A stretch of 16,666 nt of DNA from an uncultured Alistipes sp. (lineage in GTDB: Bacteria > Bacteroidota > Bacteroidia > Bacteroidales > Rikenellaceae), in assembly GCA_959604655.1 (NCBI GenBank), contig CAUHCL010000037.1:1-16666 (forward strand), in the 5' to 3' direction. The stretch's first letter is position 1. Every line of letters starts with the position of its first letter. Both the position numbers and the translations under genes were made by a program. Of the stretch, positions 1 through 7,883 are shown in pieces. The notes under the pieces are model-generated. The model was given only the letters and a program-made list of their open reading frames with translations, was not told where the DNA came from and did not search any database.

Positions 1-6
1 TGTACG

Positions 7-81
7 GAATTTATCTTCGGCGGCTGCGGGGGGGGGCGCACCAAAGGTGCGAGCCGCCGAAGATAACGCCGCTGCGCGGCG
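7..81. repeat. Dispersed palindromic repeat A, copy 1
   Basis: A 75-bp unit that recurs at 16410-16483 in the same orientation. It differs there by one substitution and one deletion in a G-run and one further substitution. It is built around a perfect 15-bp inverted repeat, ttatcttcggcggct (11-25) and its complement (52-66). Inside lies a small hairpin, cgcacc-aaa-ggtgcg, preceded by a run of nine G, and after it comes a gccgc/gcggc hairpin. At 97-112 a further hairpin (cgactc-tgaa-gagtcg) follows that is absent from the other copy. It looks like a non-coding, structured intergenic repeat upstream of the GH43 gene. It may extend left of the window. Confidence 0.85.
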
Positions 82-150
82 AGGCTGCGGCCCGCACGAC
101 TCTGAAGAGTCGCGCACCCTGCCGACCGAAAGAACAAATATTTTGCGAAA

Positions 151-1185
151 ATGAAAAAACTACCGTTCATATCGGCCCTCCTGCTCGCGGCCGTATTGGC
201 CGCGACGGGATGCGGCGGCACGAAAGATGCGAAAGGCACGTATGTCAACCCGCTGAAAACGGCGGAGGGCGACACGCTGCGCATAGCCGATCCTTTCGTA
301 TACAAGCACGAGGGCATGTACTACCTGACGGGCACCACGGGAGGCGACGGGTTCGACTACTACACCTCGCCCGATCTGGTGACGTGGAGCCGCGGCGGTA
401 CGCTCTACAAGCGCCCCGCCGACCACTTCGGCACCGACTGCTTCTGGGCCCCCGAGGTGAAGTACTACCGCGGCCGTTTCTACATGACGTACAGCTGCGC
501 CGACCCCGTGCGCGGCATACTGCTCACCTGCCTTGCCGTGAGCGACACCCCCGACGGCCCGTTCCGCGACCTCCGCACGCCGTGGTTCGCACCCGAATAC
601 TCGGCCATCGACTGCCACATCTTTGTCGATGACGACGCCCGCGCCACGCCCTACCTCTATTATTCGTGCAACGGCCATCGCGACGGCTATGCGTTCGGTG
701 AGATCTACGCCGTGCGGTTGAAAGACGATCTGTCGGGCTTCGACGGCGAGCCGATACTCATCTCGCGGGCCTCGCAGCCGTGGGAGCTGGTCCGCAGCGA
801 GGTGAACCGCTGCAACGAGGGGCCGTTCGTGTTCAAGCACGGCGATACCTACTATATGACCTACTCGGCCAACGACACGGGCTACGAGTTCTACGGCGTG
901 GGCGTCTCCACCGCCCCCTCGCCGCTCGGTCCGTGGACCAAGGCCGACGACAATCCGCTGATGACCACCGATCTGTCGGCGGGCATCTCGTCGCCCGGGC
1001 ACAATTCGATAGTCGAGTCGCCCGACGGCAGCGAGACGTTCATCGTCTACCATCGCCATGCCGATCCGCACGGCGAGCGCCCCTCGTGGGACAGGGTGAC
1101 CTGTATCGATCGCATCCGCGTCGACGGCGCAGGCCGCCTGCGCATGGACGGTCCCACGACCGACCCGCAGCGGCTGCCCGAATGA
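151..1185 (+). CDS. Glycoside hydrolase family 43 lipoprotein
   Basis: A 344-residue putative arabinosidase/xylosidase-type enzyme with the five-bladed beta-propeller fold of GH43. Residues 1-21 form a lipoprotein signal peptide with a lipobox ending in Cys21. No acidic export signal follows the Cys, so a periplasm-facing anchor is more likely than surface display. The inverting triad is recognisable: general base Asp47 in ADPF, pKa-tuning Asp154 in SAID, and general acid Glu223 in NEGPF. Also present are the WAPE motif (99-102) and His284 in PGHNS. The length suits a single-domain GH43 without a carbohydrate-binding module. The substrate cannot be read from sequence: arabinan, xylan and galactan side chains are all possible. 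The start is fixed by the signal peptide. The gene stands alone with a strong terminator and no visible SusC/SusD partner. Confidence 0.93.
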   Translation: MKKLPFISALLLAAVLAATGCGGTKDAKGTYVNPLKTAEGDTLRIADPFVYKHEGMYYLTGTTGGDGFDYYTSPDLVTWSRGGTLYKRPADHFGTDCFWAPEVKYYRGRFYMTYSCADPVRGILLTCLAVSDTPDGPFRDLRTPWFAPEYSAIDCHIFVDDDARATPYLYYSCNGHRDGYAFGEIYAVRLKDDLSGFDGEPILISRASQPWELVRSEVNRCNEGPFVFKHGDTYYMTYSANDTGYEFYGVGVSTAPSPLGPWTKADDNPLMTTDLSAGISSPGHNSIVESPDGSETFIVYHRHADPHGERPSWDRVTCIDRIRVDGAGRLRMDGPTTDPQRLPE

Positions 1186-1202
1186 CGGTATGCGGCATTA
1201 TG

Positions 1203-1244
1203 CACCTGCGGCCCGAACATACATTCGGGCCGCAGGTGTTTTTT
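1203..1244 (+). terminator. Intrinsic terminator of the GH43 gene
   Basis: A perfect 15-bp stem (cacctgcggcccgaa and its complement) with a 6-nt loop (cataca), followed directly by six T. It lies 17 nt after the GH43 stop codon and 16 nt before the end of the opposing RNA-binding protein gene. On the minus strand no T-run follows the stem, so it is chiefly a plus-strand terminator. Confidence 0.95.
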
Positions 1245-1260
1245 CGTCGTTTCGGGCGGG

Positions 1261-1566
1261 TTAGTATCGTCTGCGGTTGTAGCCGCCGCGATTGTAACCG
1301 CCGAAGCCGCCGCGGGGACGTTCCTCGCGCGGACGGGCCACGTTGACCGTGAGGACCTTGCCTTCGAACTCGGTGCCGTTCACGGCGTCGATGGCCGCCT
1401 GTCCCTGCTCGTCGTCGGGCATCTCGACGAAGCCGAAGCCGCGCGAACGGCCCGTCTCGCGGTCGGTTATGATGTGTGCCGACGACACTTCGCCATATCG
1501 GGCGAAGAGCGCCTCAAGACTTTCGTCCTTGGTTTTCCAGTTGATGTTTGCAATGTAAATGTTCAT
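1261..1566 (-). CDS. RRM-domain RNA-binding protein (small, glycine/arginine tail)
   Basis: A 101-residue cytoplasmic single-strand RNA-binding protein of the bacterial RRM (Rbp) type. One RRM spans about residues 2-79, with RNP2 (IYIANI, 3-8) and RNP1 (RGFGFVEM, 42-49) carrying the aromatic RNA-stacking residues. The tail (about 80-101) is rich in Gly, Arg, Asn and Tyr (RGGFGGYNRGGYNRRRY), like an RGG tail that adds non-specific RNA affinity. It lies downstream of the helicase gene on the same strand, separated by 258 bp that contain repeat element C1. A shared RNA-remodelling or cold-response role with the helicase is inferred from this pairing. Whether the two are co-transcribed is uncertain. 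Confidence 0.93.
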   Translation of the reverse strand: MNIYIANINWKTKDESLEALFARYGEVSSAHIITDRETGRSRGFGFVEMPDDEQGQAAIDAVNGTEFEGKVLTVNVARPREERPRGGFGGYNRGGYNRRRY

Positions 1567-1602
1567 CTTCGTAAATATAAAATTGTTAGGTAATTATATG
1601 CT

Positions 1603-1749
1603 TCGATGTTCCCATGTTTCATTGCCGCAATATAAGATCCGACTCTTGTCCGCCCGCGGCCGCAGGCCGCGTTTGCAGATCTGACCCTCCCATAAATCCC
1701 CTCCTCGGGAGGGGACTTCGGTCGCTGCGCTCCGAAAAAGGTACATTAA
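1603..1749. mobile_element. MITE-like dispersed element C, copy 1
   Basis: A 147-bp element, inverted relative to a 147-bp copy at 14342-14488. The 101 bp at 1648-1748 match the complement of 14343-14443 at 96 of 101 positions without gaps. The remaining 45 bp align without gaps at 28 of 45. The ends are imperfect inverted repeats: tcgatgttcc at one end against ttaatgtacc read from the other. Inside are a perfect 7-bp hairpin (cccctcc-tcg-ggagggg, 1698-1714) and the palindrome cagatctg. There is no transposase, and open frames crossing it are not credible genes. It separates the helicase gene from the RRM protein gene. Confidence 0.75.
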
Positions 1750-1824
1750 AGTATATAATCACGAATTGTTATCATTACCGAGTGTCGGGCGTGCGGACCC
1801 GCCGCACCCCGAACATCCGTCGGG

Positions 1825-2958
<1,134 letters not shown>

Positions 2959-2970
2959 AAAAGGTCGTTG

Positions 2971-2987
2971 GACCCGCCGCGCGGGTC
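2971..2987 (-). promoter_or_regulatory. Hairpin in the helicase leader
   Basis: A perfect 7-bp stem, gacccgc with gcgggtc, and a 3-nt loop. It ends 12 nt before the helicase start codon and has no T-run after it in the reading direction of that gene. It could limit ribosome access, and an RNA helicase could in principle open it, giving autoregulation. That role is inference. Confidence 0.45.
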
Positions 2988-2992
2988 GGTTA

Positions 2993-3010
2993 AAAAATCG
3001 TGTTATGGGA
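2993..3010 (+). repeat. 18-bp direct repeat, copy 1
   Basis: The sequence aaaaatcgtgttatggga is identical to 3323-3340, where it spans the start codon of the FUSC-MFS gene. Here its ATG opens a frame of only 22 codons that ends in an Arg-rich stretch. The match does not extend usefully on either side. Confidence 0.8.
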
Positions 3011-3015
3011 GTATC

Positions 3016-3078
3016 CGTCATTATCAATAACATTACTGCGACCCGCAGGCCGCGCAGACACGGGAGACGATAATGACG
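3016..3078. repeat. 10-bp inverted repeat in the helicase leader
   Basis: The arms cgtcattatc (3016-3025) and gataatgacg (3069-3078) are perfect complements 43 nt apart. They could close a long stem-loop in the helicase 5' leader or be two half-sites for a regulator. Function unknown. Confidence 0.45.
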
Positions 3079-3156
3079 TCGTTGTTTGATGGCGGCCGCC
3101 TTCGGTCGCGGCCGTTTCCAAAGAAGATTCAGAATAACCCCCTGTTGTCCGCACGG

Positions 3157-3164
3157 CAAAGGTA
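3157..3164 (-). promoter_or_regulatory. Candidate -7 box for the helicase
   Basis: On the minus strand this reads TACCTTTG followed by C, a full match to the Bacteroidota -7 consensus TAnnTTTG. No TTTG is found 19-21 bp upstream, so the -33 box is weak or absent. If used, it would give a 5' leader of about 190 nt holding the hairpins at 2971-2987 and 3016-3078. Confidence 0.4.
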
Positions 3165-3322
3165 GACATAATATTCGGATCTCGGCCCCGTTATCCGATT
3201 TTTCTCGAAAAAAAGTCTTTTGCGCGCACTGCGGGCGCTTTCGGCGTCATTCTCGGGCGCCTAAAGCCCGCTGCCCGACGGGCGGGTGCCGCGTTTCGGC
3301 GCGTTTATTGTTCTGCGAACGG

Positions 3323-3340
3323 AAAAATCGTGTTATGGGA
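3323..3340 (+). repeat. 18-bp direct repeat, copy 2 (spans the FUSC-MFS start codon)
   Basis: An exact copy of 2993-3010. The ATG within it is the chosen start of the FUSC-MFS gene. The preceding bases, aaaaatcgtgtt, are A-rich and without a Shine-Dalgarno motif, as is usual for Bacteroidota initiation regions. Confidence 0.8.
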
Positions 3341-5305
3341 AATATAGTGCAATCGCTCTGGTCGCGCATCCGCGCCGCGCTGGGAAAAGCCATGTCGCGG
3401 GTGCATCCTTTCGTTCTGCTGGTCTCGTGCCTCGGCATACTGCTGGCCTACCTGACGGGCATGTACGCCACGGGCTCGTTCCACTCCACCTCGCGGTGGA
3501 TGGGCGCCATGCTGGCCTGCACCTCGGTCGTGGTGGTGCTCCACATGCCCGGGTACAAGGAGGCCCTGCGGGCGGGATGGATCAGGGTGCTGGGCACCTT
3601 CCTCGGGGCGCTGGTGGCCTATCTCTATCTGCTGGTGCTGCCCTTCTCGGTGGTGGGAATGCTGCTGGCCGTCTTCGTGCTGGAGATGATCTGCATGATA
3701 CTCAACATGTACGGCAGCGGCAGCATAGCCACCATCACCATGCTCATCATACTGCTGGTGTCGAAGATGTCGCCCGATGTCGACCCTGCGGTCAACTGCT
3801 CGCTGCGATTCTTCGAGGCCACCGTGGGCGTTGGCGTTGGCGTCGGGCTGCTGTGGATCATCGAGCGGTGGAACCGCTGGCGGCACAAGCTGCTGGCCAT
3901 GGGGCGCAGCGACGACGGCAACCCCGTCGACATGGATACCATGCCGCTGCGCTGGGGCCACCTTCGGGTACTCATCGTCGCCTCGCTGGGGCAGGTGACG
4001 GGCGCGGGTATGGCCACGATAGTCGGTGTGGTGATCCCCATGATCCGCCTCGCGGCGCACCCCGACCTTTCGCCCGCGATGCAGGGCATCGTGGCGGGCG
4101 CGAGCCTGGTGGGAATCATGGTCGGATCGGTGCTTTTCGGCGCGTGGAGCGACCGTCGGGGATATCTGTTCTTCTTCAGGCTGTGTCCCGCCATAATACT
4201 GCTTGCCGCGCTGTATGCCTTCTTCGCCGACAGCGTGCACTCGCTCGTGGGCTCGCTCTTCGTCATGGGCCTTGGCATCGGCGGCGGATACAGCCTTGAT
4301 TCCGACTACATATCGGAGATCATGCCGCGCCGTCTGCGTCTGGTGATGGTGGGCGTGGCCAAGGCCTCGTCGGCCGTAGGCAACATCGTCATGGCCGCGG
4401 CGGGATTCTATCTGCTCAGGGTGTGGGGCACGCCCGACCATTGGAACCGCCTGCTGCTTCTGGTGGCCGTAATGGCTGTCATAATGCTGCTGTGCCGCAT
4501 ACGATTCGAGCAGAGCCCCGGGTGGCTCATGGCGCACGGACGTGCTGAAGAGGCCGAGCGCGCCGTGCGCTACTTCCTCGGCCCCGACGTGCGCATGGGC
4601 GAGATCCGCAGCCGTGCCGACCGCAGCGATCGGCCACGGGCGTCGTGGAGCGGGCTGCTTAGGCGCGGCAATGCGGGGCGCATCGTCTTCAGCGGCGTGC
4701 CGTGGGCTTGCGAGGGCTTCGGCGTCTACGGCGTGGGGGTGTTCCTGCCCGTGCTGATCATGGCGCTGGGGCTCGACCCCGCCTCGACGGGCGCGTTCGA
4801 CCACATAGTCTCGTCGGTCAAGACGAGCACATATATAAATATGTTCGTATTGCTGGGATTCGTCGCGGGGCTGCTGCTGGTGAACCGAATCTACCACGTG
4901 AGGATGCAGACATGGGGTTTCCTGCTCTGCTCGGCGGGTCTCGGACTGCTGCTGGCGGGATACGAGCTGCACCTCTCCAAGTGGACCATGATAGCGGGAT
5001 TCATGATATTCGAGCTGTTCCTCAACGCGGGTCCGCACCTTATGACGTTCATCATTCCGCCGCAGATCTACCCCGTGGCCGACCGCGGTGCGGGCAGCGG
5101 ACTGGCGGCGGCATTCGGCAAGGCGGGCGCCGTCGTAGGCGTGGCGGCCGTTCCTCTGCTGCTCAAGTGGGGCGGCATAGCCGCCGTCATGTCGGTGACG
5201 ATAGCCGTGCAGCTTGTCGGTGCCGCCGTCACCGCCTTCGTCGGGCGCAGAGTGCTGCCTGCGGCGCCTGCGGGGACGAACCCCGAGCTGCGTCACGACG
5301 TGTGA
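3335..5305 (+). CDS. Fusion membrane protein: FUSC-like N-terminal domain plus MFS transporter
   Basis: A 656-residue inner-membrane protein in two parts. Residues about 24-180 hold six hydrophobic segments with a FUSC/aromatic-acid-exporter flavour, including RVLGTFLGALVAY (84-96). Residues about 208-640 form an MFS transporter. Its loop 2-3 motif is GAWSDRRG (269-276). A sugar-porter-like stretch, SEIMPRRLRLVMVG (327-340), follows, then a central-loop QSPGWL (393-398) and a cytoplasmic linker near 400-445. The MFS half resembles the metabolite:H+ symporter/sugar porter group. The substrate is unknown, and export of aromatic or organic acids is only a guess. The ATG at 3335 is preferred because the open frame upstream (to 3086) encodes low-complexity Arg-rich sequence without membrane character. 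The gene converges on nikO with an 8-bp gap and no clear terminator. Confidence 0.85.
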   Translation: MGNIVQSLWSRIRAALGKAMSRVHPFVLLVSCLGILLAYLTGMYATGSFHSTSRWMGAMLACTSVVVVLHMPGYKEALRAGWIRVLGTFLGALVAYLYLLVLPFSVVGMLLAVFVLEMICMILNMYGSGSIATITMLIILLVSKMSPDVDPAVNCSLRFFEATVGVGVGVGLLWIIERWNRWRHKLLAMGRSDDGNPVDMDTMPLRWGHLRVLIVASLGQVTGAGMATIVGVVIPMIRLAAHPDLSPAMQGIVAGASLVGIMVGSVLFGAWSDRRGYLFFFRLCPAIILLAALYAFFADSVHSLVGSLFVMGLGIGGGYSLDSDYISEIMPRRLRLVMVGVAKASSAVGNIVMAAAGFYLLRVWGTPDHWNRLLLLVAVMAVIMLLCRIRFEQSPGWLMAHGRAEEAERAVRYFLGPDVRMGEIRSRADRSDRPRASWSGLLRRGNAGRIVFSGVPWACEGFGVYGVGVFLPVLIMALGLDPASTGAFDHIVSSVKTSTYINMFVLLGFVAGLLLVNRIYHVRMQTWGFLLCSAGLGLLLAGYELHLSKWTMIAGFMIFELFLNAGPHLMTFIIPPQIYPVADRGAGSGLAAAFGKAGAVVGVAAVPLLLKWGGIAAVMSVTIAVQLVGAAVTAFVGRRVLPAAPAGTNPELRHDV

Positions 5306-5313
5306 TCCGCGCC

Positions 5314-6057
5314 CTACCGCGTCGGCGCGTATTTCATTCGGCACGGGCGTTCGAGCCCGCACGCCTCCAGCAGCCGACTGTCGGCGAAGATGCTCTCCGT
5401 GTCGCCGTCGGCCGCTATGCGCCCCTCGTGCATCACTATGGTGCGGGGGCACAGATCGGGGATCATGTCCATGTCGTGGGTGGCGATGAGCATGGTGTGG
5501 TCGAAGCGGGCGAGCAGATCGATTATCTGACGTCGGGCGCGGGGATCGAGATTCGACGTGGGCTCGTCCATTACCAGTATCGACGGCTCCATGGCCAGCA
5601 CCGTGGCTATGGCTGCCGTCTTCTTCTGTCCGCCCGAGAGGCGGTAGGGTGCCGCGTCGCGCAGCGCTTCGGCGCCCACGGCCCGCAGTGCCCGCGTCAC
5701 GCGCTCCCCAATCTCCTCGGGGGTGAGTCCCATGTTGGCGGGACCGAACGCCACATCCTCGCCGACGGTGGGCATGAACAGCTGGTTGTCGGCATCCTGG
5801 AACACCAGTCCCACCGTCTGCCTTACTATGTGCAGAGTCTTGCGCGTGACGGTTATGCCGCCCATGACCACGCGGCCGCCCGAGGGCAGCAGCAGTCCGT
5901 CGGCATGCAGCAGCAGGGTCGACTTGCCTGCGCCGTTCATCCCAACCAGAGCGGCCTTCTCGCCGTGTCGGAGGGTGAACGACACACCCCGCAGGGCCTC
6001 GTGCCCGTCGGGGTAGGAGTAGCGTACGTCGTCGAATTGCAGAAAATGGTGACTCAT
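5314..6057 (-). CDS. nikO: ECF nickel transporter ATPase (NikO/CbiO)
   Basis: A 247-residue ATP-binding subunit that powers the energy-coupling-factor transporter made with NikMN and NikQ. It has all ABC motifs: Walker A GMNGAGKST (39-47), Q-loop Gln87 in VFQDADNQLF, signature LSGGQ (140-144), Walker B ILVMDEP with Asp164-Glu165 followed by TSNLDP, and switch His194. VFQDADNQLF is typical of ECF A-subunits rather than importers with a binding protein. It is the last gene of the urease locus, 14 nt after nikQ. Nickel rather than cobalt is inferred from the urease context, since the two ATPases cannot be told apart by sequence. No terminator is visible after it, so transcripts may run antisense into the convergent FUSC-MFS gene. 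Confidence 0.93.
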   Translation of the reverse strand: MSHHFLQFDDVRYSYPDGHEALRGVSFTLRHGEKAALVGMNGAGKSTLLLHADGLLLPSGGRVVMGGITVTRKTLHIVRQTVGLVFQDADNQLFMPTVGEDVAFGPANMGLTPEEIGERVTRALRAVGAEALRDAAPYRLSGGQKKTAAIATVLAMEPSILVMDEPTSNLDPRARRQIIDLLARFDHTMLIATHDMDMIPDLCPRTIVMHEGRIAADGDTESIFADSRLLEACGLERPCRMKYAPTR

Positions 6058-6071
6058 AACGGAAAAACCTA

Positions 6072-6881
6072 TTATATAAACATCGCCGCCAGCCGCTCGG
6101 CGGGATACAGCGTCCGCACGGCCAGCAGCGCGGCGCACCATGCTGCGAGAATCGCCGTGTCGCGCCGCCGCCACCTCTCGCCGTCCGAGTCGGTGGCGGG
6201 GATGCGGCCCGTGAATCCGCGTGCGAGCATGGCGTCGTGTATGCGCTCGGCACGGTCGAGGCTGCGGACGAGCAGCTGCCCGACTGTCTCGGCCCACATC
6301 CCTAAAGGGTAGGAGCGGCGTCCGTAGCCTCGGCTGTCGCGTGCGCGCAGCATTTCGAGCGTCTCCTCCGAGAGCAGACGCAGGTAGCGGAACACGAACA
6401 GCAGCTGCGAGGTGAACAGCGTCGGAACGCCCAACCGTTGCAGGCTGCGGCAGAAGCGCAGATAGCCCGTCGTGCGGATCAGCACGATCAGCATCTGCAC
6501 CGACAGCATGCCGCGCACGAGTATCGACACGAACACGATCCACCCTTCGGTGACGTTCACGCCCCACATGCGGAAAACCGTGTCGCGCAGATATATCGGA
6601 TTGAACATGCCTATCATGGCGGCGAACGGCAGCACCGCGAGCGAGCGGCGGAATACCGAGCCGTAGCCTATGCCGCCCGCCGCGGCGGCCGCTATGGGAA
6701 AGAGGGCGTAGAGCAGCAGTTCGGACAATCGGACGAGCGGCACGGAGAGCATCGCGACGAGGTAGAGCGTCGCGGCCGCGGTCTTGGCCCGCGCGTCCAT
6801 GTCGTGGAGCGGGCTTCGGCTCTGCGCGGCACGTTCCACGTCGTCGAGCGTGCATAGGAGGCGTTGCAGTCTCTCCTTCAT
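6072..6881 (-). CDS. nikQ: ECF nickel transporter transmembrane coupling subunit (NikQ/CbiQ)
   Basis: A 269-residue EcfT-type membrane protein that joins the substrate-binding component to the ATPase. It has hydrophobic segments near 36-70, 82-92, 112-137 and 242-256. The two cytoplasmic coupling helices are marked by the Arg-Gly motifs ARDSRGYG (180-187) and MLARGFTGR (218-226), which dock on the ATPase. The N-terminal MDARAKT (28-34) corresponds to the conserved D-P-R-x-K region of the family, with Ala in place of Pro. The start codon overlaps the stop codon of nikMN in an ATGA, which indicates translational coupling. Confidence 0.92.
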   Translation of the reverse strand: MKERLQRLLCTLDDVERAAQSRSPLHDMDARAKTAAATLYLVAMLSVPLVRLSELLLYALFPIAAAAAGGIGYGSVFRRSLAVLPFAAMIGMFNPIYLRDTVFRMWGVNVTEGWIVFVSILVRGMLSVQMLIVLIRTTGYLRFCRSLQRLGVPTLFTSQLLFVFRYLRLLSEETLEMLRARDSRGYGRRSYPLGMWAETVGQLLVRSLDRAERIHDAMLARGFTGRIPATDSDGERWRRRDTAILAAWCAALLAVRTLYPAERLAAMFI

Positions 6882-7870
6882 CGGCGCCGTACGCTCCGCA
6901 GGATCCCCGAGATGCCCAGAGCCGCGACTATGATCGCGCCGCTGCCTATCACTCCCGCCGCCGAGGCGTTGTAGTCGGGCATGACGGCCGTGCGTTCGAC
7001 CACGGCGGCCGCGGCTCGGTGAAGGCGTCCGTCGGCACCCTCGGGCTCGGGCGTTCCCGCCGTCCTCTCCACCGACCATTCGAGTCCGTCGGGATCCGAC
7101 GAGGCGATCCGCGAGATGCCCCCGAGAAACAGTGCCGCCAGTGCCACCGCGACGGCTGTGCGTACAAGGGAGCGGCTTTTCGGCTGCGCGATATCCGCCG
7201 CGGTATCCGTCATCAACTCGGGCCTGTAGCGGCGTACCACGCAGAGCACGGCGGCGGTGGCCGCGCCCTCGCACAAGCCTATGACCAGATGTATGGGCAT
7301 CATGAAGAGCAGAAAGCGCCCTGCGGGCAGAGCCGTTATGCCCGACAGCTCGGTCTCGGCCGTCACGGCCGCGGCCCCCATTTCCAGAGCCGCCACGGAG
7401 GCGAGTATCGAGGCGGTGAAGATGCGGGCCGTCGACGCGCCGCGCCGCATGAGCGGACGGAACACGAGCGGATAGGCGACCAGACACGACAGCGCGGCCA
7501 TGTTGAAGATGTTGCACCCCAGCGCCAGAAATCCGCCGTCGGCGAACACGAGGCATTGCAGGACGAGCACCGAACAGAGCGTGACGAACGCCGCCCACGG
7601 CCCGAGCAGCGCCGCGAGCAGTATGCCGCCCACGATGTGGCCGCTCGACCCCGTGCCCGGGATGGAGAAGTTTATCATCTGCGCGGCGAAGATGAAGGCT
7701 CCCATGACCCCCATCATCGGTACCGTGTGACGTTCCCGCCGTGCGTCGGCGTCGGCATCGTCTTCGGCCCGTCGGCCCACCTTGCGGACAGCGACGGCTA
7801 TGAGTGCTGTCGAAACGGCTCCCGTCGCCGCGAATACGGCGGGGGATACCAGTGCGTCGGACATGTGCAT
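6878..7870 (-). CDS. nikMN: ECF nickel transporter substrate-binding component, NikM fused to NikN (PDGLE)
   Basis: A 330-residue membrane protein that captures Ni2+ (or Co2+) for the ECF transporter. It begins MHMSDALVSP. In CbiM/NikM proteins the N-terminal Met-His amine, amide and imidazole, together with a later His (here probably His78 in GTGSSGH), form the square-planar metal site. Seven or so hydrophobic segments fill residues 10-215. After a linker, residues 235-330 hold two further membrane segments flanking an extracytoplasmic loop with PDGLE (260-264) and MPDYN, the hallmark of the NikN part. M and N are thus fused. An acidic cytoplasmic stretch, EDDADADARRERH (36-48), precedes the metal-site half. 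The gene starts 13 nt after the urea channel gene. Confidence 0.92.
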   Translation of the reverse strand: MHMSDALVSPAVFAATGAVSTALIAVAVRKVGRRAEDDADADARRERHTVPMMGVMGAFIFAAQMINFSIPGTGSSGHIVGGILLAALLGPWAAFVTLCSVLVLQCLVFADGGFLALGCNIFNMAALSCLVAYPLVFRPLMRRGASTARIFTASILASVAALEMGAAAVTAETELSGITALPAGRFLLFMMPIHLVIGLCEGAATAAVLCVVRRYRPELMTDTAADIAQPKSRSLVRTAVAVALAALFLGGISRIASSDPDGLEWSVERTAGTPEPEGADGRLHRAAAAVVERTAVMPDYNASAAGVIGSGAIIVAALGISGILRSVRRR

Positions 7871-7883
7871 GGCGTGTGCGTCG

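Larger units (their letters stand above)
2959..3334. other. Divergent intergenic region between the helicase and FUSC-MFS genes
   Basis: A 376-bp stretch with no credible protein gene. It holds a 7-bp hairpin next to the helicase start, one copy of an 18-bp direct repeat, a widely spaced 10-bp inverted repeat, a GC-rich hairpin near 3093-3114 (cggccgc with gcggccg), and a good -7 box pointing toward the helicase. It therefore looks like a long structured helicase leader plus the FUSC-MFS gene's upstream region. No promoter match was found for the plus-strand gene. Confidence 0.5.

Noticed and set aside
139..146. A -7 box (TATTTTGC) for the GH43 gene
   Set aside because: It is one base short of TAnnTTTG and lies only 5 nt before the ATG, too close for a normal leader.
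2959..3159. A 67-residue longer helicase starting at 3159
   Set aside because: The extra residues have no family match, the DEAD-box protein begins naturally at MTFQQL, and the region holds leader hairpins and a -7 box.
3086..3334. An upstream start for the FUSC-MFS gene at 3086
   Set aside because: The added 83 residues are Arg/Cys-rich with no membrane segment or known domain, and lie in GC-rich intergenic sequence.
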